From: a virus
Virus record (IMG/VR): IMGVR_UViG_3300035703_000169
Coordinates: 1 to 42,087 of that record
Direction: 5' to 3' (one strand)
Length of the DNA: 42,087 bases
Shown: piece after piece, positions 17,337 to 26,098 of the stretch
How positions within the stretch are numbered: the stretch's first letter is position 1
How the letters are laid out: the number at the start of each line of letters is the position of its first letter
The notes under the pieces: generated by a model
Database searches by the model: none
Told to the model about the DNA's origin: nothing
What the model saw: the letters and a program-made list of their open reading frames with translations, nothing else
Made by a program: the position numbers and the translations under genes

Positions 17337-18238
17337 TGGCGGTCTACCTCGGCAATTTCGGCAGGATCGCGCTGAGGCGCCGCTTCGATGAGTCGAAGGG
17401 CACGCTGTATTCGATCATCAATCCGAGCGACATCAACACCGATCTCGATCGGTTCAGCTTCGACTTCGACCAGTCCACGCTGATCACCGGCGACCAGCTG
17501 CTGCTCTTCACCACTGACGGCACCACGCTCGACTTCGTGGCCGCATCAGGCTGGAGCAACAACACCCGCCAGAACAGCGGCACATGGTTCGTGAACGTCG
17601 ATGAGGTGGGCGGCGTCCGCCTCTACCGGACCTTGGCCTACGCCTTGGCTGGTGGGCAGGCCAATGCGATCCAGCTGTCCTCGATCGCCCGCAACATCCC
17701 GGTGCGCGGCTATGTGGACAACACCGCTCAGCGCACGCTGGGTGAGATCACCAGCTACGAGCTGAACACCACCCGCGAGACGATCGACATCACCACGCTG
17801 TCGGATGACTTCCGCCAGCAGTATTCGAGCATCATGAGCGGTTCAGGCCGCATCAGCTGCCAGTGGGATTACAAGGACAACTGCGGTGATGGCACCTACG
17901 AAACACCGCACTACCTGCTGCAGCTGCTGCTCCGCGTGGACGTAGGCAGTGAGTTCGTGGCTGATCTGTACCTGAAACAGGCCAACTACAACCCAGCCGG
18001 TAGCTCCACCTCAGGTGACTCGATCTTCTACCGCGTGATCGGTGTGCTCACGGCCTGCGCGATTCAGGTCGCACCCGGCAACATCCTCGAAATGACAGCT
18101 GAGTTCATCACCACCGGATCCGTCCGGTTGCTCACTGACATCGATAACGAAGACAACCTGCTGCTTGAAAGCGGCGACAAGATCAAGCTGGAGCAGGATG
18201 CCGCATCCTTCCTGGCTGCGCGTGATCGCATTACCTAA
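17336..18238 (+). CDS. Tail tube-like protein, extended paralogue of preceding gene
   Basis: 300 aa; its start overlaps the previous stop (TGATG). The first 130 residues are an added domain (VYLGNFGRIALRRRF, then LSFDFDQSTLITGDQLLLF-type strands). From about residue 135 it carries ITSYELNTTRETIDITTLSD, then FRQQYSSIMSGSGRISCQW and ILEMTAEFITTGSVRL, the same fold and motif order as the 142-aa neighbour (ETIDITTLSDDFRQ versus LEMLDITTLGDSHRR). The pair likely arose by tandem duplication and could stack at the tail tip. Cyanophage-type neighbours point to a fibre-attachment role; that is inference. Confidence 0.62.
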   Translation: MAVYLGNFGRIALRRRFDESKGTLYSIINPSDINTDLDRFSFDFDQSTLITGDQLLLFTTDGTTLDFVAASGWSNNTRQNSGTWFVNVDEVGGVRLYRTLAYALAGGQANAIQLSSIARNIPVRGYVDNTAQRTLGEITSYELNTTRETIDITTLSDDFRQQYSSIMSGSGRISCQWDYKDNCGDGTYETPHYLLQLLLRVDVGSEFVADLYLKQANYNPAGSSTSGDSIFYRVIGVLTACAIQVAPGNILEMTAEFITTGSVRLLTDIDNEDNLLLESGDKIKLEQDAASFLAARDRIT

Positions 18239-18262
18239 ACTGCTGAGGAGGCACTAGGCGCC

Positions 18263-20680
18263 ATGGCTGATCTCAAGATTTCGGAACTAGCGGCCCTAGC
18301 CGGTGCCGACCTAGCAGCTGGTGACCTGCTGCCGGTTGCGGACATCAGCGCATCCGAAACTAAGAAGCTGACGATCAGCGATGCCATTGGTTATGGCGTC
18401 ACCCTGATTGCAGACGCCACGATTCCCGGCGCCAAGATCCTATTCAACGCTGGCGGCATCGCTGGCGATCGCATTGCTACTGGCGGCATCAGCGCCACGC
18501 AGATCGCCTCTGATGCAGTCACCGGCATCAAGCTGGCTGATGGTTCGACCTGCCAGCTGCTCGGCACGCTGCCGGCCGCTGGTGACTATGTGGGCCAGCT
18601 GGCGCTCGATACCGACGACAACAAGCTCTACCTCTGGGGCGGCAGCACCTGGATCGGCCTGAAGGCTGCCGGCTCGATCAACACCGTGCTGGGCAGCACC
18701 ACCGGCCCGGTCAACGTGGTGGTGGTCACCGCCGGCGATACGGTCACCGTCTCGGCAACGCTGGACGCCAGCACCGCAGCCGGACAATTCTTGGCTGGCC
18801 CCACCTCCGGCGCTGGTGCTGTTGAGCTGCGCACCATTGCCGCCACTGACCTGCCGCTGGCCACCACCAGCGCGATCGGCGCCGTGCAGGTCAACGGCGA
18901 GGGCCTCCGCATGGATGGCAACCGCATCGAGATCAACAACGATGTAACCGCCAGCGCGTCCTATCAGGTGGTGACCTATGACGCCAAAGGTCTGATCACC
19001 GCTGGCCGCGCCATCACCAGCGCTGACATCCCTGTCGCCACCTCCGGCGCTGTCGGCTCCGTGCGCCCCGGCACCGGCCTGAGCGTCACGGCCGATGGTG
19101 ACCTGAACCACACCAGTGCGGTGACCGGCGCCACGGCGACCAAGATCACATACGACGCACAGGGCCACGTCACCGCCGGCGCCAACCTAGTTGAGGCTGA
19201 CATCCCCAACCTGCCAGCCAGCAAAATCACCACCGGCACGCTGTCGGTCAGCTTGCTTGGCAGCAACAGCATCACCGGCGCCAAGCTCGGCAATGCATCA
19301 ACCGTGCAGTTCGGTGGTGCAGGCAGCACCGCCGGCGTGGTCAGCTTCCCGGTGGCTGAGTTCAAGGGCCAGTATTTCTGGGATGAGCTGAACGGCGACC
19401 TTTACATCTGGTCGGGCTCTGCATGGCTGCCGGTCACGATCACCTCGGGTGAGCTGGTCTACGGCGGCACCTATGACGCCAGCGTGAACCAGGTCTCATC
19501 GGTGACCTCCGCCGGCTCCGCTGCTGGCCTCGTGGTCGGCGCTGCATTGCCGTCCGCCAGCACAACCAACAACCGCTATTACGTGGTGGTGGGTGACGCT
19601 GGCACGGGCACCGGCAACGCACCGGCTGAAGCGCTGGCGCCACCCGACATGATCCTGTCCAACGGGGCAACCTGGGACCTGATCGACGTGTCGAGCGGCA
19701 TCGGCGGTCAGATCGCCAGCAACATCACCTTCACGCCTTACGGCGCGATCGCAGCCACCAACGTCCAGGCTGCGCTGCAGGAGCTGGATGACGAGAAGCT
19801 ACCCAAGGCTGGCGGCACTATCACCGGCGCTGTGCTAGTCGGCACTGCCGGCTCGATCGGTTTTGAGGGCAGCACTGGCAACGCCTACAAAACCTATCTG
19901 GCGGTGGTGGATCCAACCGCTGACCGCACCATCACCTTCCCGGACGCATCGGGCACGGTGGTGCTGTCCGGCGCGATCGTTGATGCAGACATTGCAGCTG
20001 GTGCAGCGATCAGCTTCAGCAAGCTGGCAGCACTGACCAGCGGGCACATCCTGGTCGGTAACGGCAGCAATGCCGCGGCCAGCGTGGCTATGAGCGGTGA
20101 TGTGACGATCAGCAATGCTGGCGTCACCACAGTGGTGAGCGGCAGCACCAGCACCGCAGGCAAACTGCAGCTGACGGATTCGACCAGCAGCACCAGCACC
20201 ACCACGGCGGCGACACCCAATGCGGTGAAGACCACCTACGACTTGGCTAATGCGGCGCTGGCGAAGTCTGGCGGCACGATGACTGGCACGATCACCTTCG
20301 CCGCTGGTCAGACGATCTCAGGCTATGCAGCGCTGGCGACTGCTCAGAGCTTCACCGCAGCGCAGCGCGGCGCGATCACAACGCTGACCGATGGTGCCAC
20401 GATCACGCCGGACTTTGCCGCAGCCAACAACTACACCGTCACGCTTGGCGGTAACCGCACATTGGCAAACCCGACTAACCTCACAGCAGGTCAGAGCGGC
20501 GTGATCTACATCGTGCAGGACGGCACCGGATCACGAACACTGGCCTATGGGTCGCAGTATGACTTTGAGGGTGGCACTGCGCCGACCCTGAGCACTGCTG
20601 CCAACTCAGTGGATGCGCTGGTCTACACAGTGCGCACCACCGGCTCGATTCTCTGCCGTCTCCTGAAGGCTTTTAGCTGA
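18263..20680 (+). CDS. Tail fibre protein with internal repeats
   Basis: 805 aa. The N-terminus (MADLKISELAALAGADLAA) is a common anchor of cyanophage fibre proteins. A segment near 110-140 (YVGQLALDTDDNKLYLWGGS) and again near 370-395 (QYFWDELNGDLYIWSGSAW) is duplicated. Two further repeats share the layout VTYDAKGLITAG/ITYDAQGHVTAG and ATSGAVGSV/ATTSAIGAV. The rest is Ala/Thr/Gly-rich beta sequence, suggesting a long fibrous trimer. A GAGGAGG lies upstream, though 12-13 bases from the ATG. The stop overlaps the next gene. Confidence 0.78.
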   Translation: MADLKISELAALAGADLAAGDLLPVADISASETKKLTISDAIGYGVTLIADATIPGAKILFNAGGIAGDRIATGGISATQIASDAVTGIKLADGSTCQLLGTLPAAGDYVGQLALDTDDNKLYLWGGSTWIGLKAAGSINTVLGSTTGPVNVVVVTAGDTVTVSATLDASTAAGQFLAGPTSGAGAVELRTIAATDLPLATTSAIGAVQVNGEGLRMDGNRIEINNDVTASASYQVVTYDAKGLITAGRAITSADIPVATSGAVGSVRPGTGLSVTADGDLNHTSAVTGATATKITYDAQGHVTAGANLVEADIPNLPASKITTGTLSVSLLGSNSITGAKLGNASTVQFGGAGSTAGVVSFPVAEFKGQYFWDELNGDLYIWSGSAWLPVTITSGELVYGGTYDASVNQVSSVTSAGSAAGLVVGAALPSASTTNNRYYVVVGDAGTGTGNAPAEALAPPDMILSNGATWDLIDVSSGIGGQIASNITFTPYGAIAATNVQAALQELDDEKLPKAGGTITGAVLVGTAGSIGFEGSTGNAYKTYLAVVDPTADRTITFPDASGTVVLSGAIVDADIAAGAAISFSKLAALTSGHILVGNGSNAAASVAMSGDVTISNAGVTTVVSGSTSTAGKLQLTDSTSSTSTTTAATPNAVKTTYDLANAALAKSGGTMTGTITFAAGQTISGYAALATAQSFTAAQRGAITTLTDGATITPDFAAANNYTVTLGGNRTLANPTNLTAGQSGVIYIVQDGTGSRTLAYGSQYDFEGGTAPTLSTAANSVDALVYTVRTTGSILCRLLKAFS

Positions 20681-23115
20681 TGACCGTTCCCGGCAACGTC
20701 AACGAACTGCTTCTGGCTGCTGATGCTGCGGGCGGCGGCGGCTACACCATCAGCCGCAGCCTGCGGTTTAACTCGGCGGATTCGGCTTACCTCAGCCGCA
20801 CCCCCGCATCAGCCGGTAACCGCCGCACCTGGACCTGGGCGGGGTGGGTGAAGAGAAGTGGCGGAACTTACCCGACTTTATTTAACGCCGTAAGCGGAAC
20901 AAGAGACGTATTGCGCTTTAGCGATGACGCACCATATGCGGACGTTTTGTACGTTTTCTTTGCAAACGGCGGAGGCGGATCAATAAGAACAACCGCAGTT
21001 TTTAGGGATTACTCTGCTTGGTATCACATCGTCCTTAGTGTTGACACAACACAAGCCACCGCCTCGAACAGAGTAAAGATATACGTCAATGGGGTGCAGC
21101 AAACCCAATTTACGGTAGCCACGTATCCTACGCAGAATTACGATACTTTTGTCAACAACACAAACGTTCACTACATAGGAGCCGACAACTTAATCAGCGC
21201 TAGCTACTTCTCCGGCTACCTAGCCGATGTGCATCTGGTGGACGGCCAAGCGCTAGACCCCACCAGCTTCGGTGAGTTCTCCGCCACCACCGGCGTGTGG
21301 ATGCCTAAGGCGTTTACCGGTAGCTACGGCACCAACGGCTTCAAACTCGATTTCGCGGACAACTCCGCTGCCACGGCTGCTGCACTCGGTAAAGACACCA
21401 GCGGCAACGGCAACAACTGGACCCCGACGAACCTCAGCGTCACCGCTGGTGCAGGCAACGACAGCCTCATCGACGTACCCGTCAACGGCAGCCAGACCGA
21501 TACGGGCGTGGGGGGTGAGGTCAGGGGGAATTATGCGACATTCAACCCCTTAAACAACCCCGCCACGAGCGCAACACTCGGAAACGGAAATCTAGAAGTA
21601 ACGGCTAACACTGCAGCCTTCCAAGCCGTAACAGGCACAGTCTTTGCGTCCTCTGGTAAATGGTATGCAGAGTTCACGCAACAAGTAACAGCGACAGATC
21701 AAGTCATTGGTATCGCGGCAGATACCTTTGTGCCACTTAGCAGCGGCAACAGGTATATCGGCAGAACAGCAGACTCTTATGGCATCTACTCTGATGGGCG
21801 AAAGATTAACAACAATGTATTTACCAGTTACGGGACAAGTTGGGCTGTTGGTGATGTTTTGAATGTCGCTTTAGACCTTGATAACGGAAAAGTCTGGTTC
21901 GGCAAAAACGGAACATGGTATGCAAGCGGCAATCCCGCTGCTGGTACTAATGCTGCCTTCACAGGTATTAGTGGTAGTTACACTTTTGCCTGTTCGCCTT
22001 ACAGCACCGGCAAGTTTGAATTTAATTCCGGCCAGCGCCCCTTCGCCTACACCGCCCCCAGCGGCTTCAAGGCGCTCTGCACCGCTAACCTCCCCGCGCC
22101 CACCATCGTCAAGCCCAGCACGGTGATGGATGTGGTTCTCTACACCGGCACCGGCTCCACGCTGACACCCACCAGTTCGCTCGGTTTCAGCCCCGATCTG
22201 GTGTGGATCAAGTCACGCTCTGCCGCTACCGACAACACGCTGTACGACGCAGTGCGTGGCGCACAGGCACGGCTTGAGTCAAACACCACCGATGCAGAAG
22301 TTACCAGCGACAACGGACTGACAGCGTTCAACTCCGCAGGCTTCACACTCGGCACACTGGCGCAGGTCAACACCAGCAGCGCCACCTACGCCGCTTGGAC
22401 CTGGGACGCCGGCAGCTCCACCGTCAGCAACACCGCAGGCACCATCACGTCCAGTGTCAGGGCTAACGCCAGTGCGGGGTTTTCGGTGGCCACTTACACC
22501 GGAACGGGTGCCAATGCCACTGTGGGACATGGGCTTGGTGTTGCACCAAGTTTAATTATCGTCAAGTGTCGAAGCGCCGCAAATGATTGGGCTGTGTATC
22601 ACGCAGCTAATACCAGTGATCCAAAGACTGACTACTTACTGCTCAACTCCACGGCAGCCACGGCGGATGACAACACTTACTGGAATGACACTGCGCCGAC
22701 CAGTACTGTGTTTAGTATCGGCACCAACGCTGATGTAAATACAAGCACTGCGACCTACGTCGCCTACTGCTTCGCCCCAGTCGCGGGCTACAGCGCCTTC
22801 GGCAGCTACACCGGCAACGGCAGCGCGGATGGCAGCTTCGTGTACACCGGAATGCGTAGCCGCTGGATCATGATCAAACGCACGGACACCACAAGCAACT
22901 GGACAATTATCGACACTGCGCGAGAGGGCTACAACGTCGATAACGACCCCCTCTATCCCAACCTCGCTGATGCAGAAGGCACCACAGATCTAGCTGACAT
23001 CCTCAGCAATGGCTTCAAACTGCGCAGCACCGACGCATCAGTGAACGCATCAAGTGGCACCTATGTATATGCGGCTTTCAGTGAGGCTGCCTTCCAGTAT
23101 TCCCGAGCCCGCTAA
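20680..23115 (+). CDS. Receptor-binding fibre/spike with LamG-like and SPRY-like domains
   Basis: 811 aa. Residues about 28-190 read as a concanavalin/LamG-type lectin domain (SLRFNSADSAYLSRTP, WTWAGWVKRSG, WYHIVLSVDTT, VKIYVNGVQQ). Residues 290-455 look like a SPRY-type domain (GKWYAEFTQQ, IGIAAD, NVALDLDNGKVWFGKNGTWY). From 470 on there are three repeats of a cyanophage fibre module (VVLYTGTGS, FSVATYTGTGANATVGHGLG, SAFGSYTGNGSADG). GC content drops sharply in parts of each domain, showing mosaic origin. It probably binds surface polysaccharide and sets host range. Confidence 0.75.
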   Translation: MTVPGNVNELLLAADAAGGGGYTISRSLRFNSADSAYLSRTPASAGNRRTWTWAGWVKRSGGTYPTLFNAVSGTRDVLRFSDDAPYADVLYVFFANGGGGSIRTTAVFRDYSAWYHIVLSVDTTQATASNRVKIYVNGVQQTQFTVATYPTQNYDTFVNNTNVHYIGADNLISASYFSGYLADVHLVDGQALDPTSFGEFSATTGVWMPKAFTGSYGTNGFKLDFADNSAATAAALGKDTSGNGNNWTPTNLSVTAGAGNDSLIDVPVNGSQTDTGVGGEVRGNYATFNPLNNPATSATLGNGNLEVTANTAAFQAVTGTVFASSGKWYAEFTQQVTATDQVIGIAADTFVPLSSGNRYIGRTADSYGIYSDGRKINNNVFTSYGTSWAVGDVLNVALDLDNGKVWFGKNGTWYASGNPAAGTNAAFTGISGSYTFACSPYSTGKFEFNSGQRPFAYTAPSGFKALCTANLPAPTIVKPSTVMDVVLYTGTGSTLTPTSSLGFSPDLVWIKSRSAATDNTLYDAVRGAQARLESNTTDAEVTSDNGLTAFNSAGFTLGTLAQVNTSSATYAAWTWDAGSSTVSNTAGTITSSVRANASAGFSVATYTGTGANATVGHGLGVAPSLIIVKCRSAANDWAVYHAANTSDPKTDYLLLNSTAATADDNTYWNDTAPTSTVFSIGTNADVNTSTATYVAYCFAPVAGYSAFGSYTGNGSADGSFVYTGMRSRWIMIKRTDTTSNWTIIDTAREGYNVDNDPLYPNLADAEGTTDLADILSNGFKLRSTDASVNASSGTYVYAAFSEAAFQYSRAR

Positions 23116-23139
23116 CCTTCAACTACGGACCTGATCGCC

Positions 23140-23598
23140 ATGTTCATCCTCCCCGACGGCCGCCCCATCTCACCGGACGTGGCGTTCACGCTCAACGACA
23201 TCCAGTACCCCGCCAGCTGGTTGCGCCTATCCACCTTTGAGGAGCGTGCAGCGATCGGCATCTCTGAAGTGCCAGATCCTGCGCCATACGATCAGCGCTT
23301 CTACTGGGGGCCGAACAACCCCAAAGACCACACCCAGCTGGTGGAGCAGTGGAGCCAGCAGACACGCACCACCGCCGGCACACTGCTCGCCCCAAGCGAC
23401 TGGCTGGTGATCCGCGAAACCGACAACGCCACACCTGTGCCCACTGAATGGCGCACCTGGCGTGAAGCCATCCGCACCGCAACCGGTGTCAAGATCGACG
23501 CCATCGAGGCCACTACCACCACCGAGGAGCTGGCTGCCTACATCACCGGCGCCGATTACCCCGCATGGCCGGCAGATCCCAATCAGCCTGTTGAGTGA
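23140..23598 (+). CDS. Tail fibre assembly chaperone-like protein
   Basis: 152 aa. Contains PAPYDQRFYWGPNN, then DHTQLVEQWSQQTRTTAGTL, LLAPSDWLVIRETDN and VPTEWRTWREAIRTATG, the pattern of short proteins encoded after tail fibres in many phages and annotated as fibre assembly or DUF4376-like proteins. Such proteins fold or trimerise the preceding fibre and are not always part of the virion. The ending is acidic (PAWPADPNQPVE). Its stop overlaps the next small gene (TGATG). Confidence 0.65.
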   Translation: MFILPDGRPISPDVAFTLNDIQYPASWLRLSTFEERAAIGISEVPDPAPYDQRFYWGPNNPKDHTQLVEQWSQQTRTTAGTLLAPSDWLVIRETDNATPVPTEWRTWREAIRTATGVKIDAIEATTTTEELAAYITGADYPAWPADPNQPVE

Positions 23599-23735
23599 TG
23601 GCAGTACGCAGCAAGACAGGCACTGCACGGATCGATCACCAACCAGGCCCACCTAAGACCACACGCCAAGGATTCGGCCAACATTCGCGGCCACGTCGCA
23701 GAGGTCGCAAGCCTTTGCGGGGACAGGGCCGCTAA
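23598..23735 (+). CDS. Very small basic conserved cyanophage-type protein
   Basis: 45 aa. The layout MAVRSKTGTARIDHQPGPP then KTTRQGFGQHSRPRRRGRKP and RGQGR ending is one I recall as a widespread tiny protein of cyanophages (MAVRSKTG... KTRQG ... YRGQG). It is strongly basic and probably disordered, so nucleic-acid or membrane binding is possible. The function is unknown. It is coupled to the fibre chaperone by a TGATG overlap. One of the stronger host-lineage hints in the window. Confidence 0.75.
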   Translation: MAVRSKTGTARIDHQPGPPKTTRQGFGQHSRPRRRGRKPLRGQGR

Positions 23736-23807
23736 CTCACGCTTGCCGATACCGCAAGGGTGTGGCCACTTTGGCCCGTTACGATGTGGTTGAGACTGGG
23801 CGCCCCG

Positions 23808-24041
23808 ATGTCGGACGATCCCAAATCCATCGCCGGTGTTTTTGCAGCGTCCCTCCCCGCTGCAATCGCTGCTGGCCTGGTAGCCATCGGGGCGCTCCTC
23901 ATCTCGATGCAGGTGCAGTCCGCACGCATCGAGGCCACACTCGTGCAGATGGCCAAGTCAGTCGAGGAGCTGAAGACTGACGCGCGCTCAGAATTGGCAG
24001 ATCTCGACAAGCGCGTGCGTGCGCTTGAAATGCAGAACTAA
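23808..24041 (+). CDS. Putative holin/haemolysin-like membrane protein
   Basis: 77 aa from the ATG at 23808 (MSDDPKSIAG); ATG 23784 and GTG 23760 are in frame upstream but none has a good ribosome site. One membrane segment (IAGVFAASLPAAIAAGLVAIGALLISM) is followed by a coiled-coil tail with charged heptads (VQMAKSVEELKTDARSELAD then LDKRVRALEMQ). This resembles XhlA/haemolysin-type lysis proteins more than a classical three-helix holin. The place two genes before the endolysin supports a lysis role. Confidence 0.6.
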   Translation: MSDDPKSIAGVFAASLPAAIAAGLVAIGALLISMQVQSARIEATLVQMAKSVEELKTDARSELADLDKRVRALEMQN

Positions 24042-24056
24042 CCTGAGGGAACAAGC

Positions 24057-24209
24057 ATGGATGCCATGAACCCCGAAACCATTGCCGTGATCGCCATCGT
24101 GATCGCGGCCGGCAGCGAGATCATCGCCCTGACGCCTCTCAAGTCCAACAGCTGGATCCAGCTGCTGCTGACTGCTGCTCGGATGGCCTTCCCAAAGCGC
24201 AAAGGCTGA
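24057..24209 (+). CDS. Small membrane protein of the lysis cassette
   Basis: 50 aa with an excellent ribosome site (GAGGGA six bases before the ATG). One hydrophobic segment (ETIAVIAIVIAAGSEIIAL) is followed by TPLKSNSWIQLLLTA and a basic end (PKRKG). I recall similar sequences (ALTPLKSNS) in phages and prophages of Synechococcus. It lies between the holin candidate and the endolysin, so it may be the actual holin or an antiholin; that remains inference. Confidence 0.7.
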   Translation: MDAMNPETIAVIAIVIAAGSEIIALTPLKSNSWIQLLLTAARMAFPKRKG

Positions 24210-24211
24210 TC

Positions 24212-25285
24212 ATGGCCAACCCTGCGCCGATCACGCTGGAGCAGCTGTTTCGGTACTATCGCGGGCTGCCGCATCAGGCTGCTGCCATCCAGCAGCTAGA
24301 GCAGGATCTAGCGGTCAACGGCTACGCCGCAGCAATGCGCCGTGATCGCGCATGGTTCAACACATGGAGCCAGGACGGCAAGCAGGCGGACCTTGGCCAG
24401 GCACTAAAGCTCATCCAAGATTTCGAGGGCTGCCACCTCGATGCCTACAAGTGTCCAGCTGGTGTGTGGACAATCGGCTGGGGGACAACGCGCTACGGCG
24501 ATGGCCGGCCCGTGCAGTCTGGCGACAAGATCAACCGCGTTGAAGCGGACATGCTGCTGCGGCAGGAAGTCGATCGCATCGCTGCCAAGCTGCGCGCCAC
24601 CATCCCCTTCTGGGTGGAGATGACCGATGCGCAGAAATCGGCGCTGATCTCCTTTGCCTACAACCTCGGCTCAGGGTTCTACGGCGCCAAGGGATTCGAG
24701 ACGATCAGCAAGCGGTTGCGCGAGAAGGACTGGGCAGGTGTGCCCGATGCCATGCTCCTGTACCGCAACCCCGGCACTGCATTTGAGGCCGGCCTGAAGC
24801 GGCGCCGGATTGCAGAAGGCGACCTATGGGGCCGTGAGCGGCAGACCACTGGGCCGATCTCAGCGATGTTCACCCCAGAGTCGCCCTTCAGCTTCAAGGT
24901 CACACCGCACATCACTTACGGCGAGTTCGCGCTTAACCAAGAGGCTCGGCGCTTCGATCATCAGCACCAGTGCGATACAGCGCTGAAGCTGGCGCAGTTC
25001 TTGGAGAAGGTGCGCGCGCAGTTCGGTGGTCGGCCGGTGGTGATCACCTCGGGCTATCGGCCAGCAGCGATCAACAAGCTGGTCGGTGGCGCCAGCAGCT
25101 CAGAGCACCTTTATGCCGGCATTGGCGTGGGTGCGGTGGACTTCTACGTTGATGGCGCCGACATCAATGCCGTGCAGGACTGGTGTGATCAGAACTGGCC
25201 GTACTCGCTCGGCTACGGCGCACCTAAAGGTTTCGTGCATTGCGGCATCCGCAAGGGCAGCCCTAGGGTCCGTTGGGATTACTGA
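24212..25285 (+). CDS. Bimodular endolysin: GH24 lysozyme plus M15 peptidase
   Basis: 357 aa. Residues 1-55 are a small helical module. Residues about 62-205 are a phage-type GH24 lysozyme: catalytic Glu72 in DFEGCHLDAY, VWTIGWGTTRYGDG, then DAQKSALISFAYNLGSG and AGLKRRRIAEGDLW. Residues about 225-357 match zinc D,D-peptidases of the M15A/M15_3 group: ITSGYRPAAINKLVGG, then His, Asp and His ligands in SSEHLY, GAVDFY and FVHCGI. The two domains would cut glycan strands and peptide stems. No signal peptide is visible, so release depends on a holin. It starts two bases after the preceding membrane gene. Confidence 0.88.
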   Translation: MANPAPITLEQLFRYYRGLPHQAAAIQQLEQDLAVNGYAAAMRRDRAWFNTWSQDGKQADLGQALKLIQDFEGCHLDAYKCPAGVWTIGWGTTRYGDGRPVQSGDKINRVEADMLLRQEVDRIAAKLRATIPFWVEMTDAQKSALISFAYNLGSGFYGAKGFETISKRLREKDWAGVPDAMLLYRNPGTAFEAGLKRRRIAEGDLWGRERQTTGPISAMFTPESPFSFKVTPHITYGEFALNQEARRFDHQHQCDTALKLAQFLEKVRAQFGGRPVVITSGYRPAAINKLVGGASSSEHLYAGIGVGAVDFYVDGADINAVQDWCDQNWPYSLGYGAPKGFVHCGIRKGSPRVRWDY

Positions 25286-25294
25286 CCAAGCCTG

Positions 25295-25813
25295 ATGGCT
25301 CCTTTGCCTGACTACGAGATCCACGACCTGTGCAAACGCCACGCAATGGTGGTGCCGTTCGATCCTGCTCTGGTCAACCCCGCCAGCATCGATGTGCTGC
25401 TGGGCGATCGCATCATGATCGAGGTGGCCGAGACACCGCAGCTGCAGATCCACGGCATCAGCGGCCACACCGCAGAGAATCCGTACCTGCTGCAGCCGGG
25501 TGAGTTCTGCTTGGCGGAAACCCGCGAGATCTTCAACCTGCCGGACTGCATCGCTGCGCAGTTCGTGCTCAAGTCCAGCCGCGCACGCGAGGGCATCGAG
25601 CATCTACTGGCCGGATTTTGTGATCCAGGGTGGCATGGCAGCCGGCTGACGCTGGAGCTGAGCAACGCACGGAGAATGCACCCGGTGGCAATCTGGCCCG
25701 GCATGAAGATCGGCCAGATGGTGTTCCACAAGATGGAAGGCATTCCCGGTCGCAGCTATGCGGTGACTGGCCGCTATAACGGCGACTTGGCAGTGACCGC
25801 CAGCAAGGGCTAA
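25295..25813 (+). CDS. dCTP deaminase / dUTPase-superfamily enzyme
   Basis: 172 aa. The pattern ALVNPASIDVLLGDRI, then LKSSRAREGIEHLLAGFCDP, GWHGSRLTLELSNA and PGMKIGQMVF is that of dCTP deaminase. The Glu in LTLEL corresponds to the catalytic Glu of the deaminase, and the end RYNGDLAVTASKG matches the substrate-closing tail. It would convert dCTP to dUTP (or also hydrolyse it), feeding dTMP synthesis for phage replication. It is placed last in the late operon, after the lysis genes. Confidence 0.82.
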   Translation: MAPLPDYEIHDLCKRHAMVVPFDPALVNPASIDVLLGDRIMIEVAETPQLQIHGISGHTAENPYLLQPGEFCLAETREIFNLPDCIAAQFVLKSSRAREGIEHLLAGFCDPGWHGSRLTLELSNARRMHPVAIWPGMKIGQMVFHKMEGIPGRSYAVTGRYNGDLAVTASKG

Positions 25814-25843
25814 CCTGACGGAGGAGAAATCCGGTGAGAACGC

Positions 25844-25876
25844 AGCCTCGGTCTAGTCAGCCGGGGCTTTTTATTT
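25844..25876 (+). terminator. Rho-independent terminator of the late operon
   Basis: An 8-bp stem (AGCCTCGG at 25844-25851 with CCGGGGCT at 25861-25868, one G-U pair) with a 9-base loop runs directly into TTTTTATTT. This is the best intrinsic terminator in the window and separates the rightward late genes from the leftward accessory genes. The opposite strand lacks a T run after the stem, so it works for the plus strand only. Confidence 0.85.
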
Positions 25877-26059
25877 GCGCATCGGATGCCTCAGCGGTGC
25901 CATCCGCATCCGGTGGATCCTGCCGGGCGCCTCAGCCGGATCATCGAGCGGGATGAGGGTGTAATCATCACAGCCGTGGCTTTCAGCGAAGTGCTGCGCA
26001 CCGATGTGGGTGGCGAACGGCCCGACGTGCCACGGACCGATGCGGAGGATGTATTGCAT
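25871..26059 (-). CDS. Small hypothetical protein
   Basis: 62 aa, not recognised. It reads MQYILRIGPWHVGPFATHIG then AQHFAESHGCDDYTLIPLDD and ends basic (RMRMAPLRHPMRK). The balanced composition and the leftward orientation shared with its neighbour suggest a real gene. The 3' end overlaps the T run of the late terminator at 25868-25876. A GC hairpin at 26073-26090 lies just upstream. Confidence 0.55.
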   Translation of the reverse strand: MQYILRIGPWHVGPFATHIGAQHFAESHGCDDYTLIPLDDPAEAPGRIHRMRMAPLRHPMRK

Positions 26060-26072
26060 GGTGGTGAGAGTA

Positions 26073-26090
26073 GGGCCGCCGGAGCGGCCC
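26073..26090. terminator. Perfect GC hairpin between two small leftward genes
   Basis: GGGCCGC (26073-26079) pairs perfectly with GCGGCCC (26084-26090) across a four-base loop. It lies just after the stop of the 95-aa gene and just before the start of the 62-aa gene (minus strand). There is no T run on either side, so it is probably an RNA-processing or stabilising element rather than a full terminator. Confidence 0.4.
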
Positions 26091-26098
26091 GGTGAGGG

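Noticed and set aside
18440-19168. 242-aa minus-strand frame opposite the fibre
   Set aside because: Gly/Asp/Ala-rich antisense shadow of a repetitive fibre gene.
26073-26090. GC hairpin as a strong terminator
   Set aside because: Perfect stem but no T run on either strand; kept only as a weak structural element.
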